A stretch of 64,000 nt of DNA from Sphingobium phenoxybenzoativorans (GTDB taxonomy: Bacteria; Pseudomonadota; Alphaproteobacteria; Sphingomonadales; Sphingomonadaceae), in assembly GCF_001757355.1 (NCBI RefSeq), contig NZ_MINO01000015.1:21900-85899 (forward strand), written 5' to 3'. Of this stretch, positions 19,416 through 28,726 are shown one piece after another. Below the pieces are notes generated by a model, which saw only the letters and a list, made by a program, of their open reading frames with translations, was not told where the DNA came from and did not search any database. A program made the position numbers and the translations under genes. Position 1 is the first letter of the stretch; each line of letters starts with the position of its first letter.

Positions 19416-21071
19416 TTAGATTTTCTCTGGATAGCTTGGCTGGATATCCACCGGGATGGATTGCATGGTCGCAACCACGGCCTGCGCTTCCGCATCCAGC
19501 TTCGCATAGCGCGTGTAGAAGGCTTTTACGCCCTCATAATCGCCATCGCCCTGCAGCTTTACGATCGCCGCGATAAGAGCGCCTAGCGCCGCCTCCATCT
19601 TGTCGTCATTGACCCGGAACCGCTTCGCGCCGCTGTCCCATGAGAAAGCGCCCTGCTCGCGCAGGAACGTATATTGCGCGGCCGCGCCCTGCCCATGCGC
19701 TTCCCCCAGGCCGAAGCGCATCGCCCGGAAAATGCCGGTGAAATAGGTCGCATAGAGTTGCGGGCGCTCCGCCGCCGGAATTTCGCCCTTCTTCATCATG
19801 AACAATATGTTCCAGGCGCCCATCACATCAGCCTTGCACTCCTCAAGGCTCGATGCCTGCTCCTTCAACTCCTGCGTGACGGTCGTCTTGCGGCCATCCT
19901 TGACGATGGTGCCCGGCCCCAGGCTGTGCGACAGCTCATGGAACAGCGTCTCATTCTCCATATAGTCCTTGGAAAGCAGGGCCGCCTGTTCGGGCACCAG
20001 CACCAGCGCGCCCATCGGCTTCAATATGCGCTCGAACTTCGCGCCCAGCACGTTGGAGAGGATGACTTTCTTCGCGCCCTTCGCCTCGCGCACCCGCTCA
20101 TCATTGGGCAGGTTGAACGCGACCGTCTGTATGCCCGGAACATTCTCGCCACCGCCATGCACCTGGTCGACGACGGCGATTGGGGACTCAAAGCCGCGCT
20201 GGAAATTCTTGTAGGTCTCGGCAACCGGCAGGTTCGCCTCCATGTCGCGCAGATAATGCTTATATTTGTCGAGCGCCGCCGACGCCTTCGGGTTGCGCAG
20301 CGTCACATAAGCTTCAAACGCTGTCTTTTGCCCATAAAGCTCGTCGCGATAGCTTTCATAGGGGCCGATGGTGATTTCGATCGGCGTGTCCTTCACATCC
20401 ATCCAAGCCAGTTCCGATTCGAAATAATCGTCGGTGCGGAACGCCGTGGCGCGCAGCGTCAGGAATTTCTTGAGGCTGGCGTTGGTGGTGATCGCCGCCG
20501 CCTGTTCCAACAGCTTCGCCGCAGGCTCCAGCCATTGCGCATACTGTTTCGAATAGGGGATAGCGACAAGCTTGCCGCCCTGCCGCTGCACGACCGTATA
20601 GGGGCTGAGCAGCGCGTCCTTCTCGGCCGGATGGGCAGCGATATACCCGTCCAGTTCCGTCTTGCTCAGGTCGACGGGGTAATAACCGCCCCCCGGAGGC
20701 TTGGGCTGCGTTCCCCAGAAAGGTGCGTCCTCGTTCAGCCGGTCCCATGGCCCCGCCATCAGATCGAACATGTCGAGCAGCAGCGGCTGGTCCGCTCGCC
20801 GGTTCCGCGCAATCGCGCTGCGCACCTGTGGATTGTCGGCATAATTCTGTCGGAGGTAGATATCCGACATCTTGTTCGCTGCCTGGATCAGCAGGTTCAC
20901 GACCTGCCGCTCCTCGACGTTCAGATAGCTAGTGTCCGGCCGCATCTCTATGCGCGCCATTTTCGCGCGCGTGGCGCTGAGGTCATGGGCCGATTCGGTC
21001 GCGGCGACCGCCGGGGAGGCGAACGGAAGCGCGGTGGCGAGCATCAGGCTCGCTATCAGGGTAATACGCAT
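19416..21071 (-). CDS. Secreted M49-like zinc metallopeptidase (dipeptidyl-peptidase III related)
   Basis: 551 residues with a signal peptide (MRITLIASLMLATALPFASPAVAA). The zinc site is FHELSHSLGPGTI and, about 50 residues on, LEECKADVMG, which correspond to the HELLGH and EECRAE motifs of dipeptidyl-peptidase III. The zinc motif here is the plain five-residue HEXXH, without the extra residue typical of DPP III. The segment GGGENVPGIQTVAFNLPND also fits the family. It probably trims peptides in the periplasm. The specificity is not known. Confidence 0.85.
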   Translation of the reverse strand: MRITLIASLMLATALPFASPAVAATESAHDLSATRAKMARIEMRPDTSYLNVEERQVVNLLIQAANKMSDIYLRQNYADNPQVRSAIARNRRADQPLLLDMFDLMAGPWDRLNEDAPFWGTQPKPPGGGYYPVDLSKTELDGYIAAHPAEKDALLSPYTVVQRQGGKLVAIPYSKQYAQWLEPAAKLLEQAAAITTNASLKKFLTLRATAFRTDDYFESELAWMDVKDTPIEITIGPYESYRDELYGQKTAFEAYVTLRNPKASAALDKYKHYLRDMEANLPVAETYKNFQRGFESPIAVVDQVHGGGENVPGIQTVAFNLPNDERVREAKGAKKVILSNVLGAKFERILKPMGALVLVPEQAALLSKDYMENETLFHELSHSLGPGTIVKDGRKTTVTQELKEQASSLEECKADVMGAWNILFMMKKGEIPAAERPQLYATYFTGIFRAMRFGLGEAHGQGAAAQYTFLREQGAFSWDSGAKRFRVNDDKMEAALGALIAAIVKLQGDGDYEGVKAFYTRYAKLDAEAQAVVATMQSIPVDIQPSYPEKI

Positions 21072-21229
21072 GCGCCGATCCTATCGCCGCCATTCGGGCT
21101 GTCCAGCAAACACGATGCTGCGTCCGCAAATAGGCCGCTATCCCGGCAAACTGGACGAAAGATAAGCCGGCGCGGTGCGACCAATCCGGCCCGGCCGCGT
21201 TATGACGGCTATATTGAGAGGAGTCCGAT

Positions 21230-21535
21230 ATGAAACAAACGAAGCTCATGGCCGCCGCACTTGCCGTGGCGGTGGTGGCCCCCGGCCTCGCCCCGCAGGT
21301 CAGTTTTGCCCGCGACCGTGAATATCGCGGCGATGACCGCCGCTATGATTCCCGCTGTAAGCGGAGCAAGGGCACGACCGGACTGATCGTCGGCGGCGCG
21401 GGCGGCGCGGTGGCAGGCAGCGCGCTGGGCGGCGGGACGCTGGGCACGATTGCCGGTGGCGTGGGCGGCGCATTGCTCGGTAAGCATATCGACAAGAAGA
21501 ATAACGAAAAGAACAACCGCCGGCGCAATTGCTGA
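21230..21535 (+). CDS. Glycine-zipper 2TM-domain protein
   Basis: A 101-residue secreted or membrane protein. After a signal peptide (cleavage near SFA-RD) comes an Arg/Asp-rich stretch, then the glycine zipper GLIVGGAGGAVAGSALGGGT and GTIAGGVGGALLGKHID, a pair of small-residue hairpin helices seen in SlyB/RcsF-neighbour-type envelope proteins. The C-terminus is Lys/Asn/Arg-rich and ends in Cys. A ribosome binding site (GAGAGGAG) precedes the start. It is probably an envelope structural protein; its function is unproven. Confidence 0.88.
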   Translation: MKQTKLMAAALAVAVVAPGLAPQVSFARDREYRGDDRRYDSRCKRSKGTTGLIVGGAGGAVAGSALGGGTLGTIAGGVGGALLGKHIDKKNNEKNNRRRNC

Positions 21536-21571
21536 CGATCTGGGTAGAACATCCATTCATGCTTGGCTTGT

Positions 21572-21656
21572 CGAAGCCAGTCCTGAGCGCCTGCCGAAGG
21601 AACTGCCCTTACTCAAAGAGAAGGTCGGAGGTTCGGCAGGCTCAGCCCGAATGGAC
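21572..21656. repeat. REP-like inverted repeat
   Basis: The arm CCTGAGCGCCTGCCGAAGG (21582-21600) is answered by GTTCGGCAGGCTCAGCCCGA (21631-21650), a near-perfect inverted repeat over about 18 bases with one extra G. Sequences of the form TTCGGCAGGCTCAG are widespread interspersed elements between genes in sphingomonads. It lies between the ends of two convergent genes and may also act as a bidirectional terminator. No second copy was noticed in this window. Confidence 0.6.
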
Positions 21657-21676
21657 TTTCTAGGCCTCGTCCGTTT

Positions 21677-23308
21677 TCAGACGAGCCGACTATGCTTGAC
21701 CGCCGCTTCGATAAAGCTGGCGAACAGCGGATGCGGATCGAATGGCTTGGACTTGAGTTCCGGGTGGAACTGCACGCCGACGAACCACGGATGATCGGGC
21801 CGTTCCACGATTTCGGGCAAGGTGCCGTCCGGCGACATGCCGGAAAACAGCAGGCCACCCTTTTCCAGAGCGTCGCGATAGCCGACATTTACCTCATACC
21901 GGTGCCGGTGCCGTTCGCTGATATCCTCGCCCTGGTAAATGCCGGCGACAACGCTGTTTCCCGCGAGCTTCGCCGGATAGGCGCCAAGCCGCATCGTACC
22001 GCCCAGATCGCCGCCGGCGGCGCGCTTCTGAAGGCCCTCAGTGCCCATCCATTCAGTGATCAGGCCGACGACCGGTTCCCTGGTGTCGCCGAACTCGGTG
22101 GTTGATGCATCCTTGATGCCCGCCGTGTTCCGCGCGCCCTCGATACAGGCCATCTGCATGCCCAGGCATATGCCGAAGAAAGGCACGTCCCGCTCCCGCG
22201 CGAAGCGGACGCTGGCGATCTTCCCCTCGCTGCCCCGCACGCCGAAGCCGCCCGGCACCAATATGCCGTGCATCGGCTCCAGGCTGGCGGCAATGTCCCC
22301 GCCCTTCTCGAACAGTTCAGCGTCGATCCATTTGATATTGACCTTCACCCGGTTGGCGAAGCCGCCATGGGTCAGCGCCTCGTGCAGCGACTTATAGGCG
22401 TCCGGCAGCCCGACATATTTGCCGACAACGCCGATCGTCACCTCCCCTTCCGGGTTGGCCTGACGGTCCATAATGTCCAGCCAACGATCCAGCACCGGCT
22501 CCGGCGACCCGTCTATGCCGAAGGCGCGCAGCACTTCTTCGTCCAGCCCTTCGGCATGATATTGGGTCGGCACTGAATAGATGCTGGGCGCGTCAAGCGC
22601 CGGGATCACCGCTTCCTTGCGGACGTTGCAGAACAGGGCGATCTTGGCCCGTTCGCTATCCGGCAAAGGCTGCTCGCACCGGCACAGCAGGATATTGGGC
22701 TGGATGCCGAGCGACGTCAGTTCGCGCACGCTATGCTGCGTCGGCTTGGTCTTCAGCTCACCGGCCGCCGCGATGTACGGCACCAGCGTCACATGGACGA
22801 AGATCGACTGCCCCCGGCCCAGATCGTTGTGGAGCTGGCGAATCGCCTCCATGAAGGGAAGGCTTTCGATGTCGCCGACTGTGCCGCCAATCTCGCACAG
22901 GACGAAATCCAGATTGTCGGTGTCCGCCATGGCGAAGGCCTTGATCTCGTCCGTGACGTGCGGGATCACCTGCACCGTCGCGCCAAGATAGTCGCCGCGG
23001 CGCTCCTTGGTGATGATCGTCTGATAGATGCGGCCCTGCGTCACATTGTCGGACTGATGCGAAGGGACGCCGGTAAACCGTTCATAATGGCCAAGGTCAA
23101 GGTCGGTTTCCGCCCCGTCATCGGTCACATAGACCTCGCCATGCTGATAGGGCGACATCGTGCCCGGATCGACATTGAGATAGGGATCGAACTTCCGGAT
23201 ACGCACGCGATATCCCCGCGCCTGCAGCAGAGCTGCAAGACTGGCGGCCATAAGGCCCTTGCCAAGCGAGGAGACCACGCCGCCGGTTATGAATATATAC
23301 CGCGCCAT
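21677..23308 (-). CDS. pyrG: CTP synthase
   Basis: A 543-residue enzyme making CTP from UTP, ATP and glutamine. The N-terminal synthetase domain begins [22 protein letters not shown] with the P-loop and shows [40 protein letters not shown]. The C-terminal glutamine amidotransferase domain has the oxyanion strand GGFGVRG, the nucleophile Cys in FFGICLGMQ and the catalytic HPE in VQFHPELKS. It lies downstream of secG on the same strand, about 90 bases apart. Confidence 0.98.
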   Translation of the reverse strand: MARYIFITGGVVSSLGKGLMAASLAALLQARGYRVRIRKFDPYLNVDPGTMSPYQHGEVYVTDDGAETDLDLGHYERFTGVPSHQSDNVTQGRIYQTIITKERRGDYLGATVQVIPHVTDEIKAFAMADTDNLDFVLCEIGGTVGDIESLPFMEAIRQLHNDLGRGQSIFVHVTLVPYIAAAGELKTKPTQHSVRELTSLGIQPNILLCRCEQPLPDSERAKIALFCNVRKEAVIPALDAPSIYSVPTQYHAEGLDEEVLRAFGIDGSPEPVLDRWLDIMDRQANPEGEVTIGVVGKYVGLPDAYKSLHEALTHGGFANRVKVNIKWIDAELFEKGGDIAASLEPMHGILVPGGFGVRGSEGKIASVRFARERDVPFFGICLGMQMACIEGARNTAGIKDASTTEFGDTREPVVGLITEWMGTEGLQKRAAGGDLGGTMRLGAYPAKLAGNSVVAGIYQGEDISERHRHRYEVNVGYRDALEKGGLLFSGMSPDGTLPEIVERPDHPWFVGVQFHPELKSKPFDPHPLFASFIEAAVKHSRLV

Positions 23309-23401
23309 GGGAATGAAGGCTTAGCCCCTAACAAAGCTGTTGGGCAAGCGCGCGAATCCGCCCGCCTGCAAAAATACTCGGAAATAGTTTTTTGATCTGG
23401 A

Positions 23402-23794
23402 TCAGTTGGCCAGCGGAACGGTCTGATTGCCCGTCGCCGCAGGAGCCGCGCTGTTGCCGACAGACTGCGCCGCGCCTGCCAGCGGGTCCTGACCCGCCAT
23501 CGGCGGAGCGCCGTTCGCCGCTGCAGGAGTCTGCGTCTTGGACAGCGAGGTGTCGATGGTGCTCGGCGCATGCTTGACCGAGGCGATGACCGCCATGACG
23601 ATCGACAAGCCGACGAACAGCGTCGCCAGGATCGTCGTCGACCGGGTCAGGAAATCCGCCGCGCCGCGCGCCGACATGAAGCCGGACGGGCTGCCACCCA
23701 TGCCCAGACCGCCGCCTTCCGACCGCTGCATCAGGATGACGGTGACCAGGATCGCGCCGATGATCGCCTGGACGACAAGGAGGAAGGTGAACAT
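23402..23794 (-). CDS. secG: Preprotein translocase subunit SecG
   Basis: A 130-residue protein of the SecYEG channel. Two transmembrane helices are clear (FTFLLVVQAIIGAILVTVIL and TTILATLFVGLSIVMAVIAS), separated by the conserved QRSEGGGLGMGG...R.AADFLTRSTTI loop. The C-terminal tail is Ala/Pro/Gln-rich, as in other alphaproteobacterial SecG. Unlike many bacteria, tpiA is not adjacent (it lies at 28 kb). Confidence 0.95.
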   Translation of the reverse strand: MFTFLLVVQAIIGAILVTVILMQRSEGGGLGMGGSPSGFMSARGAADFLTRSTTILATLFVGLSIVMAVIASVKHAPSTIDTSLSKTQTPAAANGAPPMAGQDPLAGAAQSVGNSAAPAATGNQTVPLAN

Positions 23795-24093
23795 GCGGAA
23801 GTCAAAGCCCGGTTATGAAATGCGTTGGCGGGCACATAGCGATGATGTGGGCTGGGGGCAATGGCGGAGGGACGCGCTTATGGCTGGGGCATGTCCGCTA
23901 TCGCCATTGTGGGAAGCTGCTTCGCGTCCGGCCCGGCTGGCGCTGCATCCACCGCCCAACTAATTTCCGCTCCGGCCTAATCGTTGCGGGCAATCAATGT
24001 CCGAACGGTTCGGTTGCGGCGTACGGCTTCGCTCACGGTCCATATACATAGGGATAGCGACGCCAGCGCCGGACAAAAAAGAAGGAGGAATGG
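23795..24093. other. Intergenic region, divergent promoters of secG and EthD gene
   Basis: About 300 bases with no convincing frame. A tRNA-Leu gene, often found beside secG, was looked for and not seen. A strong ribosome binding site (AAGGAGG) sits at its right end before the EthD gene. Confidence 0.5.
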
Positions 24094-24507
24094 ATGCTGA
24101 AGATATTGACCTTTGCCCGCCGTCGCCCCGGAATGTCCCTGGAGGAGTTTGACGACTATTGGCGCAACCATCATGGTCCGCTGGTGTCGCAATATCTCGA
24201 CCTGATCGGAGATGTTCGCTACGTCCAGACGCGGGTGGCTCACCCCAGGGTTTTCGACATGGTCAATGGCCCGCGAAACGCCAATCCGGGCGCCAGCCTT
24301 CCCTATGACGGCGTTGCCGAACATTGGTTTGAAAGCGAGGAAGCGCTGATTGCCGCATGGCAGTCACCCGCCGGAAAGGAAGCGCTGGCCGCGATCGCCG
24401 CCGATGAGCCGAATTTCATCGACCATAAGACCAGTTACAATTTCGTCGGCGAACAGCGGCTGGTCTATTCTTCGCCGGGCTACAGATCTCCGCTGGGCTT
24501 TGGCTGA
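24094..24507 (+). CDS. EthD-domain protein
   Basis: A 137-residue dimeric alpha/beta-barrel family protein. The N-terminus KILTFARRRPGMSLEEFDDYWRNHHGPLV carries the EthD-type signature, including the conserved HHGP. The middle shows YDGVAEHWFESEEAL and DEPNFID, usual for the family. EthD-like proteins accompany degradation pathways or act in polyketide-like ring closures; no partner pathway is visible here apart from the convergent carboxymuconolactone-decarboxylase-like gene. Start supported by a strong AAGGAGGAATGG leader. Confidence 0.87.
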   Translation: MLKILTFARRRPGMSLEEFDDYWRNHHGPLVSQYLDLIGDVRYVQTRVAHPRVFDMVNGPRNANPGASLPYDGVAEHWFESEEALIAAWQSPAGKEALAAIAADEPNFIDHKTSYNFVGEQRLVYSSPGYRSPLGFG

Positions 24508-24516
24508 GGGCGTCTT

Positions 24517-24551
24517 CGTCGCGGGCGCCCGGAAACGGCATGCCCGCGACG
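24517..24551. terminator. Possible bidirectional hairpin between convergent genes
   Basis: CGTCGCGGGC and GCCCGCGACG form a perfect 10-bp stem with a 15-base loop between the EthD gene and the convergent next gene. It lacks a T-run on either side, so termination is only a suggestion. Confidence 0.4.
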
Positions 24552-24570
24552 GAAATCCCCGGATGGAGTA

Positions 24571-25209
24571 TCAGCCCTCCACCGGCGCGGCGTGGAGCGC
24601 CCTATAGTCCCGCTGCGCCTGCATGCCCGCATTTTCGGGCGCAGTCGTCCATGCCGGCGCGGCCGAGGGTATCGGGCAGGTGGCGTTGTCCAGTTCCAAC
24701 ACCGACAGGACGCGGCCGAACCCCAGATAGATGACGCTCACCATCACCAGCAGTTCGAGGATCTGGGCATTATCGAAATGCCTGCGCAGAACGGCGAAAT
24801 CCGCGTCGGTGACGCTGAAATGATCGGTGGCCAGCTTGGCGGCGAACTGGACGGCCACGGCCTCTGCGGGGCTGAGTTTTTCCTGGGTTTCCGGGTCATC
24901 GATATATTCGGCGAGATCCTCGGAAATGGTGTCGGGCTGCTGGCGCGAGGCCTTGCACAACCTGCAGCCGGTGAAGGTCGCGATCCGCAGACGGACCAGC
25001 TCCTTCAACCGCGCCGGAAGGCGGGCAGGCACCCCTTCTCCATTGGCATGCCAGGGATAGTACCAGCCCATGAAGGATTGGATGAGTTCAGGCACGGGCG
25101 CGAAACCCTGCAACATGTTGACCATCATTGGGTCATGGCCATGCTCCTCGCTCATGCGCTGCAGGGAGGGCGGCAGATCTTGCGGTTCGCAGAGCGATAT
25201 GCGGGCCAT
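24571..25209 (-). CDS. Carboxymuconolactone decarboxylase / AhpD-like family protein
   Basis: A 212-residue protein with the core motif LKELVRLRIATFTGCRLCKASR, in which the CxxC (CRLC) and following Ser/Arg match the redox-active AhpD-type peroxidase-partner site rather than a true decarboxylase. The helix AEAVAVQFAAKLATDH and the ILELLVMVSVIYLGFGR segment complete the fold. A role in peroxide or thiol defence is likely, but the substrate is unknown. It converges on the EthD gene. Confidence 0.87.
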   Translation of the reverse strand: MARISLCEPQDLPPSLQRMSEEHGHDPMMVNMLQGFAPVPELIQSFMGWYYPWHANGEGVPARLPARLKELVRLRIATFTGCRLCKASRQQPDTISEDLAEYIDDPETQEKLSPAEAVAVQFAAKLATDHFSVTDADFAVLRRHFDNAQILELLVMVSVIYLGFGRVLSVLELDNATCPIPSAAPAWTTAPENAGMQAQRDYRALHAAPVEG

Positions 25210-25355
25210 TCTTGTCTTCTCCTGAATTATCGAAACGCTTTAGTCGTCGTCGGAAAATTCAGGGAAAGATCCACCTTAGTCAACGCACCAATTGACAGTC
25301 ATCTGCATGACTTTTCCACCAAGCGCGGAGGTTTCACGCCACTATGACCGCACAA

Positions 25356-25395
25356 ACGGTCCCCCGGTCGGGCGGAGGCCCAGCCGGGGGACCGT
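25356..25395 (-). terminator. Intrinsic terminator after the TonB receptor gene
   Basis: A perfect 12-bp stem (ACGGTCCCCCGG with CCGGGGGACCGT) with a 16-base loop lies 7 bases past the receptor stop. On the minus strand it ends in GTTTGTG, a short T-run. Confidence 0.75.
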
Positions 25396-25402
25396 GCCTC
25401 GC

Positions 25403-27379
25403 CTATCCGCCGAATTTGAAGCGAATCCCGCCGTTCAGCACGAACCCGTCCGTCGGCGACCACACATCCGTCGTCCAGCGGCCATCCACCGCGCGGCGCG
25501 GCAGGAGCAATGGATCATAGCGGGTCTGGCGGACGTTCAGGATATTCTCCGCGTTCAGGAACAGGCTGATCTTGCCCAGGATCAGCTCGCCCATCATCCC
25601 CATCTCGACATAGGGTTTGCTCGACTGGCGATAGGGATTGTTCTCCAGCGCCTGCCGCCCGGTATAATAGGTTTCCAGACCAATCCTGCCCTTGCCCGGC
25701 TTTTCCCATATGGCGACCAGTCCGCCGGTGTGGCGCGGCGTCAGCGGCGCGGGCTGACGCCCTGCCCCGGACAGCGCCGGTTCGGACGCATGAACATGCA
25801 CATAGCTGCCGGTCAAGGTAATCTGCTGCCAGCGGTAACGGAGCAGAAGCTCCATGCCGCGCAGGCGCGTCTCTCCGGGCACATTGATCAGCCGCACGCG
25901 ATCGGGCTGACCCGCCCCGGTCGAACTGAAAGGGATCAGCCGGGTGCTGTCCTGAATGTTGGAGCCGAACAGCGTCACATTCGCCTCGACTGGTCCCTTG
26001 GCATAGCCGAAGTCCACCGAAGCGCCCTTGGCGGTCTCCGCCCTCACCCCGGCAAGCGGGTCCAGCCGGGATAGCCCAGCCGCCTCTATCTCATCGACAA
26101 AGGGCGTGGGCGCATAGAAACCCCGCCCGGCCGAGGCGCGGATCTTCCAGGGTCCCGGCCGGTACAGGGCCGAGAATCGTGGACTGAACTGCGTGCCATA
26201 TGCATTATGCGCATCCAGCCGCGCACTCCCGGCCAGGGTCAGATCGGGCGTCAAATCCTGCTCGACCTGACCGAATATGGCGGGGCTGGTGTAGCGGTAA
26301 TCGAAGGCGGGAAAGGTCCTTGACCGGTAACGGTCGGCCTGCACGGCGACACCGCCGATCCAGCTTGTCCCCGCGCCTTTGCCCGAAAGCGACGCCTCGC
26401 CGAACAAGGTGCTGTGACGGTCATTCTCAATCACCGCGCCAGAGCCGTGCCGATGCTTCTGGGTCATCGCCGAGGCGCGGATATTCACCGTGCCCAGCCC
26501 CTCGACCGGCATCTCCGCCGTCAACCCGGCGTCATAGCGCCGCGTATCCTGGGTCTGGGGAAAGGGCATGCCGTCGGGAGTCGTGCGCCCCTTGAGGGTG
26601 CCGCCCCGCCTGCTTTCATCCATCGCGCCGAGCGTAAGAAACGCCTTTCCTCCTTCGGCCCCTTCCCAGAACAGACGCGGGCGGACGGTCCAGCGATCAT
26701 AACCCGGCATGTCGATCCAGCCGTCACCGTCCAGGTCGCGGCGCGTTTGCCGGTGAACGCCGCCGGTGATCGATGCGCCCAGGCCCTCCGCGATCGGCCC
26801 GGCGACATAGGCGGTCGCATCCTGTCCGTCGCGGCTGGTGATGTTGAGCAGCGCCTCGCCCCCCAATGTGTCGGTGGGGCGGCGCGACACCAGATTGATG
26901 ACACCGCCCAGCGCCGAGGGACCATAGAGCGCAGACGCCGCCCCCTTGATCACCTCCACCTGGGCAAGGTCTGTCGGCGGTATCTGCAGCAAGCCGAGCG
27001 AAGCCGCCTGCCCGTACAGCGGCAGCCCATCCGCCAGCAATTGCGTGAAGCGCCCATCCATCCCCTGAATGCGGACATTGGACGCGCCCAGCGCCGGCGA
27101 AGTCACCTGCACCCGGACGCCGCCGGTCTCGCTGAGGATCATCGCCACATTGCCGGGCTTCATCAGCATCTTCTCCTCGATCTCCTCGCGATCGAGCACG
27201 TCGACACGGATCGGCTCGTCGGCCAGCCGTCGCCCGGAACGGGTCGCCTGAACGACGATTTCGCCACTTTCTTCTTCCTCGGTGCTCTCCTCATTGGCCT
27301 GCGCCATCGCCACTTGCGGTGCGGCAAGAAACGCCAGCGCCAATGCTCCCGTAGCGGGAACAAATGATATATATTTCAT
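25403..27379 (-). CDS. TonB-dependent outer-membrane receptor
   Basis: 658 residues with a signal peptide (cleavage near AMA-QAN), an acidic linker (EESTEEEESGEIVVQATR includes the TonB-box-like region), a plug domain (about residues 45-165, with VRIQGMDGRFTQLLADGLPLYG and EVIKGAASALYGPSALGGVINLVSRRP) and a 22-strand barrel ending in Phe-Lys-Phe-Gly-Gly. The sequence resembles BtuB/CirA-like receptors. The ligand is not deducible; a small Cys/His-rich secreted protein encoded just upstream hints at a metal or metal chelate. A strong terminator follows. Confidence 0.93.
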   Translation of the reverse strand: MKYISFVPATGALALAFLAAPQVAMAQANEESTEEEESGEIVVQATRSGRRLADEPIRVDVLDREEIEEKMLMKPGNVAMILSETGGVRVQVTSPALGASNVRIQGMDGRFTQLLADGLPLYGQAASLGLLQIPPTDLAQVEVIKGAASALYGPSALGGVINLVSRRPTDTLGGEALLNITSRDGQDATAYVAGPIAEGLGASITGGVHRQTRRDLDGDGWIDMPGYDRWTVRPRLFWEGAEGGKAFLTLGAMDESRRGGTLKGRTTPDGMPFPQTQDTRRYDAGLTAEMPVEGLGTVNIRASAMTQKHRHGSGAVIENDRHSTLFGEASLSGKGAGTSWIGGVAVQADRYRSRTFPAFDYRYTSPAIFGQVEQDLTPDLTLAGSARLDAHNAYGTQFSPRFSALYRPGPWKIRASAGRGFYAPTPFVDEIEAAGLSRLDPLAGVRAETAKGASVDFGYAKGPVEANVTLFGSNIQDSTRLIPFSSTGAGQPDRVRLINVPGETRLRGMELLLRYRWQQITLTGSYVHVHASEPALSGAGRQPAPLTPRHTGGLVAIWEKPGKGRIGLETYYTGRQALENNPYRQSSKPYVEMGMMGELILGKISLFLNAENILNVRQTRYDPLLLPRRAVDGRWTTDVWSPTDGFVLNGGIRFKFGG

Positions 27380-27484
27380 ATAGATATCCTGAACCGTCGC
27401 CCGTCTGGAGACAGATGCGGGCGATCGCGGGCGCCAGTGCGCCCTTCCATGCCGTCCACTGGGAACGGCGCTACCGGTTTCAGG

Positions 27485-27796
27485 TCAGGCGCGCGGCGGC
27501 GGCGTGCGGGGCGGCAGGGCCATGCCAGACAAAGGCGTGGCGCAATGCGCAGGCTCCACCGCAGCGATCTTCGCCCGGCTGGGCAACCGCGTTTCCGCCG
27601 TCGCCGTAAAGGCGAGGCTGGCGGAACAGCACATATGCGGCAGGGGTGCCTTGTGCGAACGGGATTCGGAATGGCAGGGCAGCGTGGCGTGCACGGCGTC
27701 CGACGACGGCGGCGTGCTCGACACCGCCGGTTCAAGCACGCTCATCTGCCCCAGCAACAGCAGCAGCGCCATCAGGATTTGGCCGATCCGGTTCAC
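27485..27796 (-). CDS. Small secreted Cys/His-rich protein next to TonB receptor
   Basis: 103 residues, starting at a GTG with AAGG eight bases before it. The N-terminus is a signal peptide or membrane anchor (IGQILMALLLLLGQMSVLEPAVS). The mature part has Cys and His in HATLPCHSESRSH, LPHMCCSAS and PAHCATP, arranged like DUF2946-type proteins that often accompany TonB receptors for copper or other metals. It lies between tpiA and the receptor gene on the same strand. The family assignment is tentative. Confidence 0.68.
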   Translation of the reverse strand: MNRIGQILMALLLLLGQMSVLEPAVSSTPPSSDAVHATLPCHSESRSHKAPLPHMCCSASLAFTATAETRLPSRAKIAAVEPAHCATPLSGMALPPRTPPPRA

Positions 27797-27843
27797 AGAT
27801 GCGCCTTAGCCGCCAAATCAGCGCTGCTCAACGATTTGCTGCA

Positions 27844-28584
27844 TCAGCCCGCAGCGGCGATCACCGGCGCGAATTTGCCTGCCGTCAGGCTCGCGCCGCC
27901 GACCAGGCCGCCGTCGACATCCGCAATGGCCATCAACTCCGCGGCATTCTCGCCGTTCATTGAGCCGCCATAGAGGATGCGCATGCCGTCCGCGTCTGCG
28001 CCGATCTTCGTTGCAAGGGCCGCGCGCAGGGCGACATGCATGGTCTCCACCGCCTCCATCGTCGGAATGCGGCCCGTGCCGATCGCCCAGATCGGCTCAT
28101 AGGCGATGGCCAGCCACTCCGCCGCAGCCCCCTCCGGCAGCGAGGCCAGCAATTGCGCCGACACCACGCTCTCGGCACTGCCCGCATCGCGCACGTCCAG
28201 GCTCTCGCCCACGCACAATATGACCTTCAGCCCCTCCGCGTTGGCGGCCAGAGCCTTCGCGGCGATGTCTGCGTCAGTCTCGCCCTGGTCCATGCGCCGT
28301 TCGCTATGGCCGACAATGACCCAGCCCGCGCCCGCTTCCTTCAGCATCGCGGCGGAAACGCATCCCGTATGCGCGCCGCTCGCCTTCTGATGGCAATCCT
28401 GCCCACCGATGAAGGCGGCGCCCGACACGCCGCTTGCCGCTTCGATCAGGGTCGCGGGTACGCACAATCCTACCTCGACCGCCGGATGCTGGCCCGCCAG
28501 TTCCCCGATCGCCGCGATCTCAGGCAATTGGGCGCGCAGCCCGTTCATCTTCCAGTTGCCGACAACCAGCTTGCGCCTGCCCAT
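27844..28584 (-). CDS. tpiA: Triosephosphate isomerase
   Basis: A 246-residue TIM-barrel glycolytic enzyme interconverting dihydroxyacetone phosphate and glyceraldehyde 3-phosphate. The catalytic Lys is in GNWKMNG (about residue 12), the His in VIVGHSERR, and the Glu in AYEPIWAIGTG. Phosphate-binding loops ILYGGSMNGENA and DGGLVGGASL are intact. It is divergent from the ppiD-like gene. Confidence 0.97.
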   Translation of the reverse strand: MGRRKLVVGNWKMNGLRAQLPEIAAIGELAGQHPAVEVGLCVPATLIEAASGVSGAAFIGGQDCHQKASGAHTGCVSAAMLKEAGAGWVIVGHSERRMDQGETDADIAAKALAANAEGLKVILCVGESLDVRDAGSAESVVSAQLLASLPEGAAAEWLAIAYEPIWAIGTGRIPTMEAVETMHVALRAALATKIGADADGMRILYGGSMNGENAAELMAIADVDGGLVGGASLTAGKFAPVIAAAG

Positions 28585-28726
28585 GAGCCTTCTTCTCCTG
28601 CACGAGAGGGTGAATGATGGGAGCGGCGATAGCGTCTGATGCCCACATGTCCAGTAACCGCTTGATGCTTCTCCCCAAGCGGCCTAGTGGGTGACCCGTA
28701 ACGATACAGCCATTTCCGGACCCCCG

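Noticed and set aside
23795..24093. tRNA-Leu gene beside secG
   Set aside because: The association is common in other bacteria, but no cloverleaf could be traced here.
25210..25355. Cobalamin riboswitch or Fur box controlling the TonB receptor
   Set aside because: This stretch is downstream of the receptor gene, and the true upstream segment (27380-27484) shows no B12-box or iron-box pattern.
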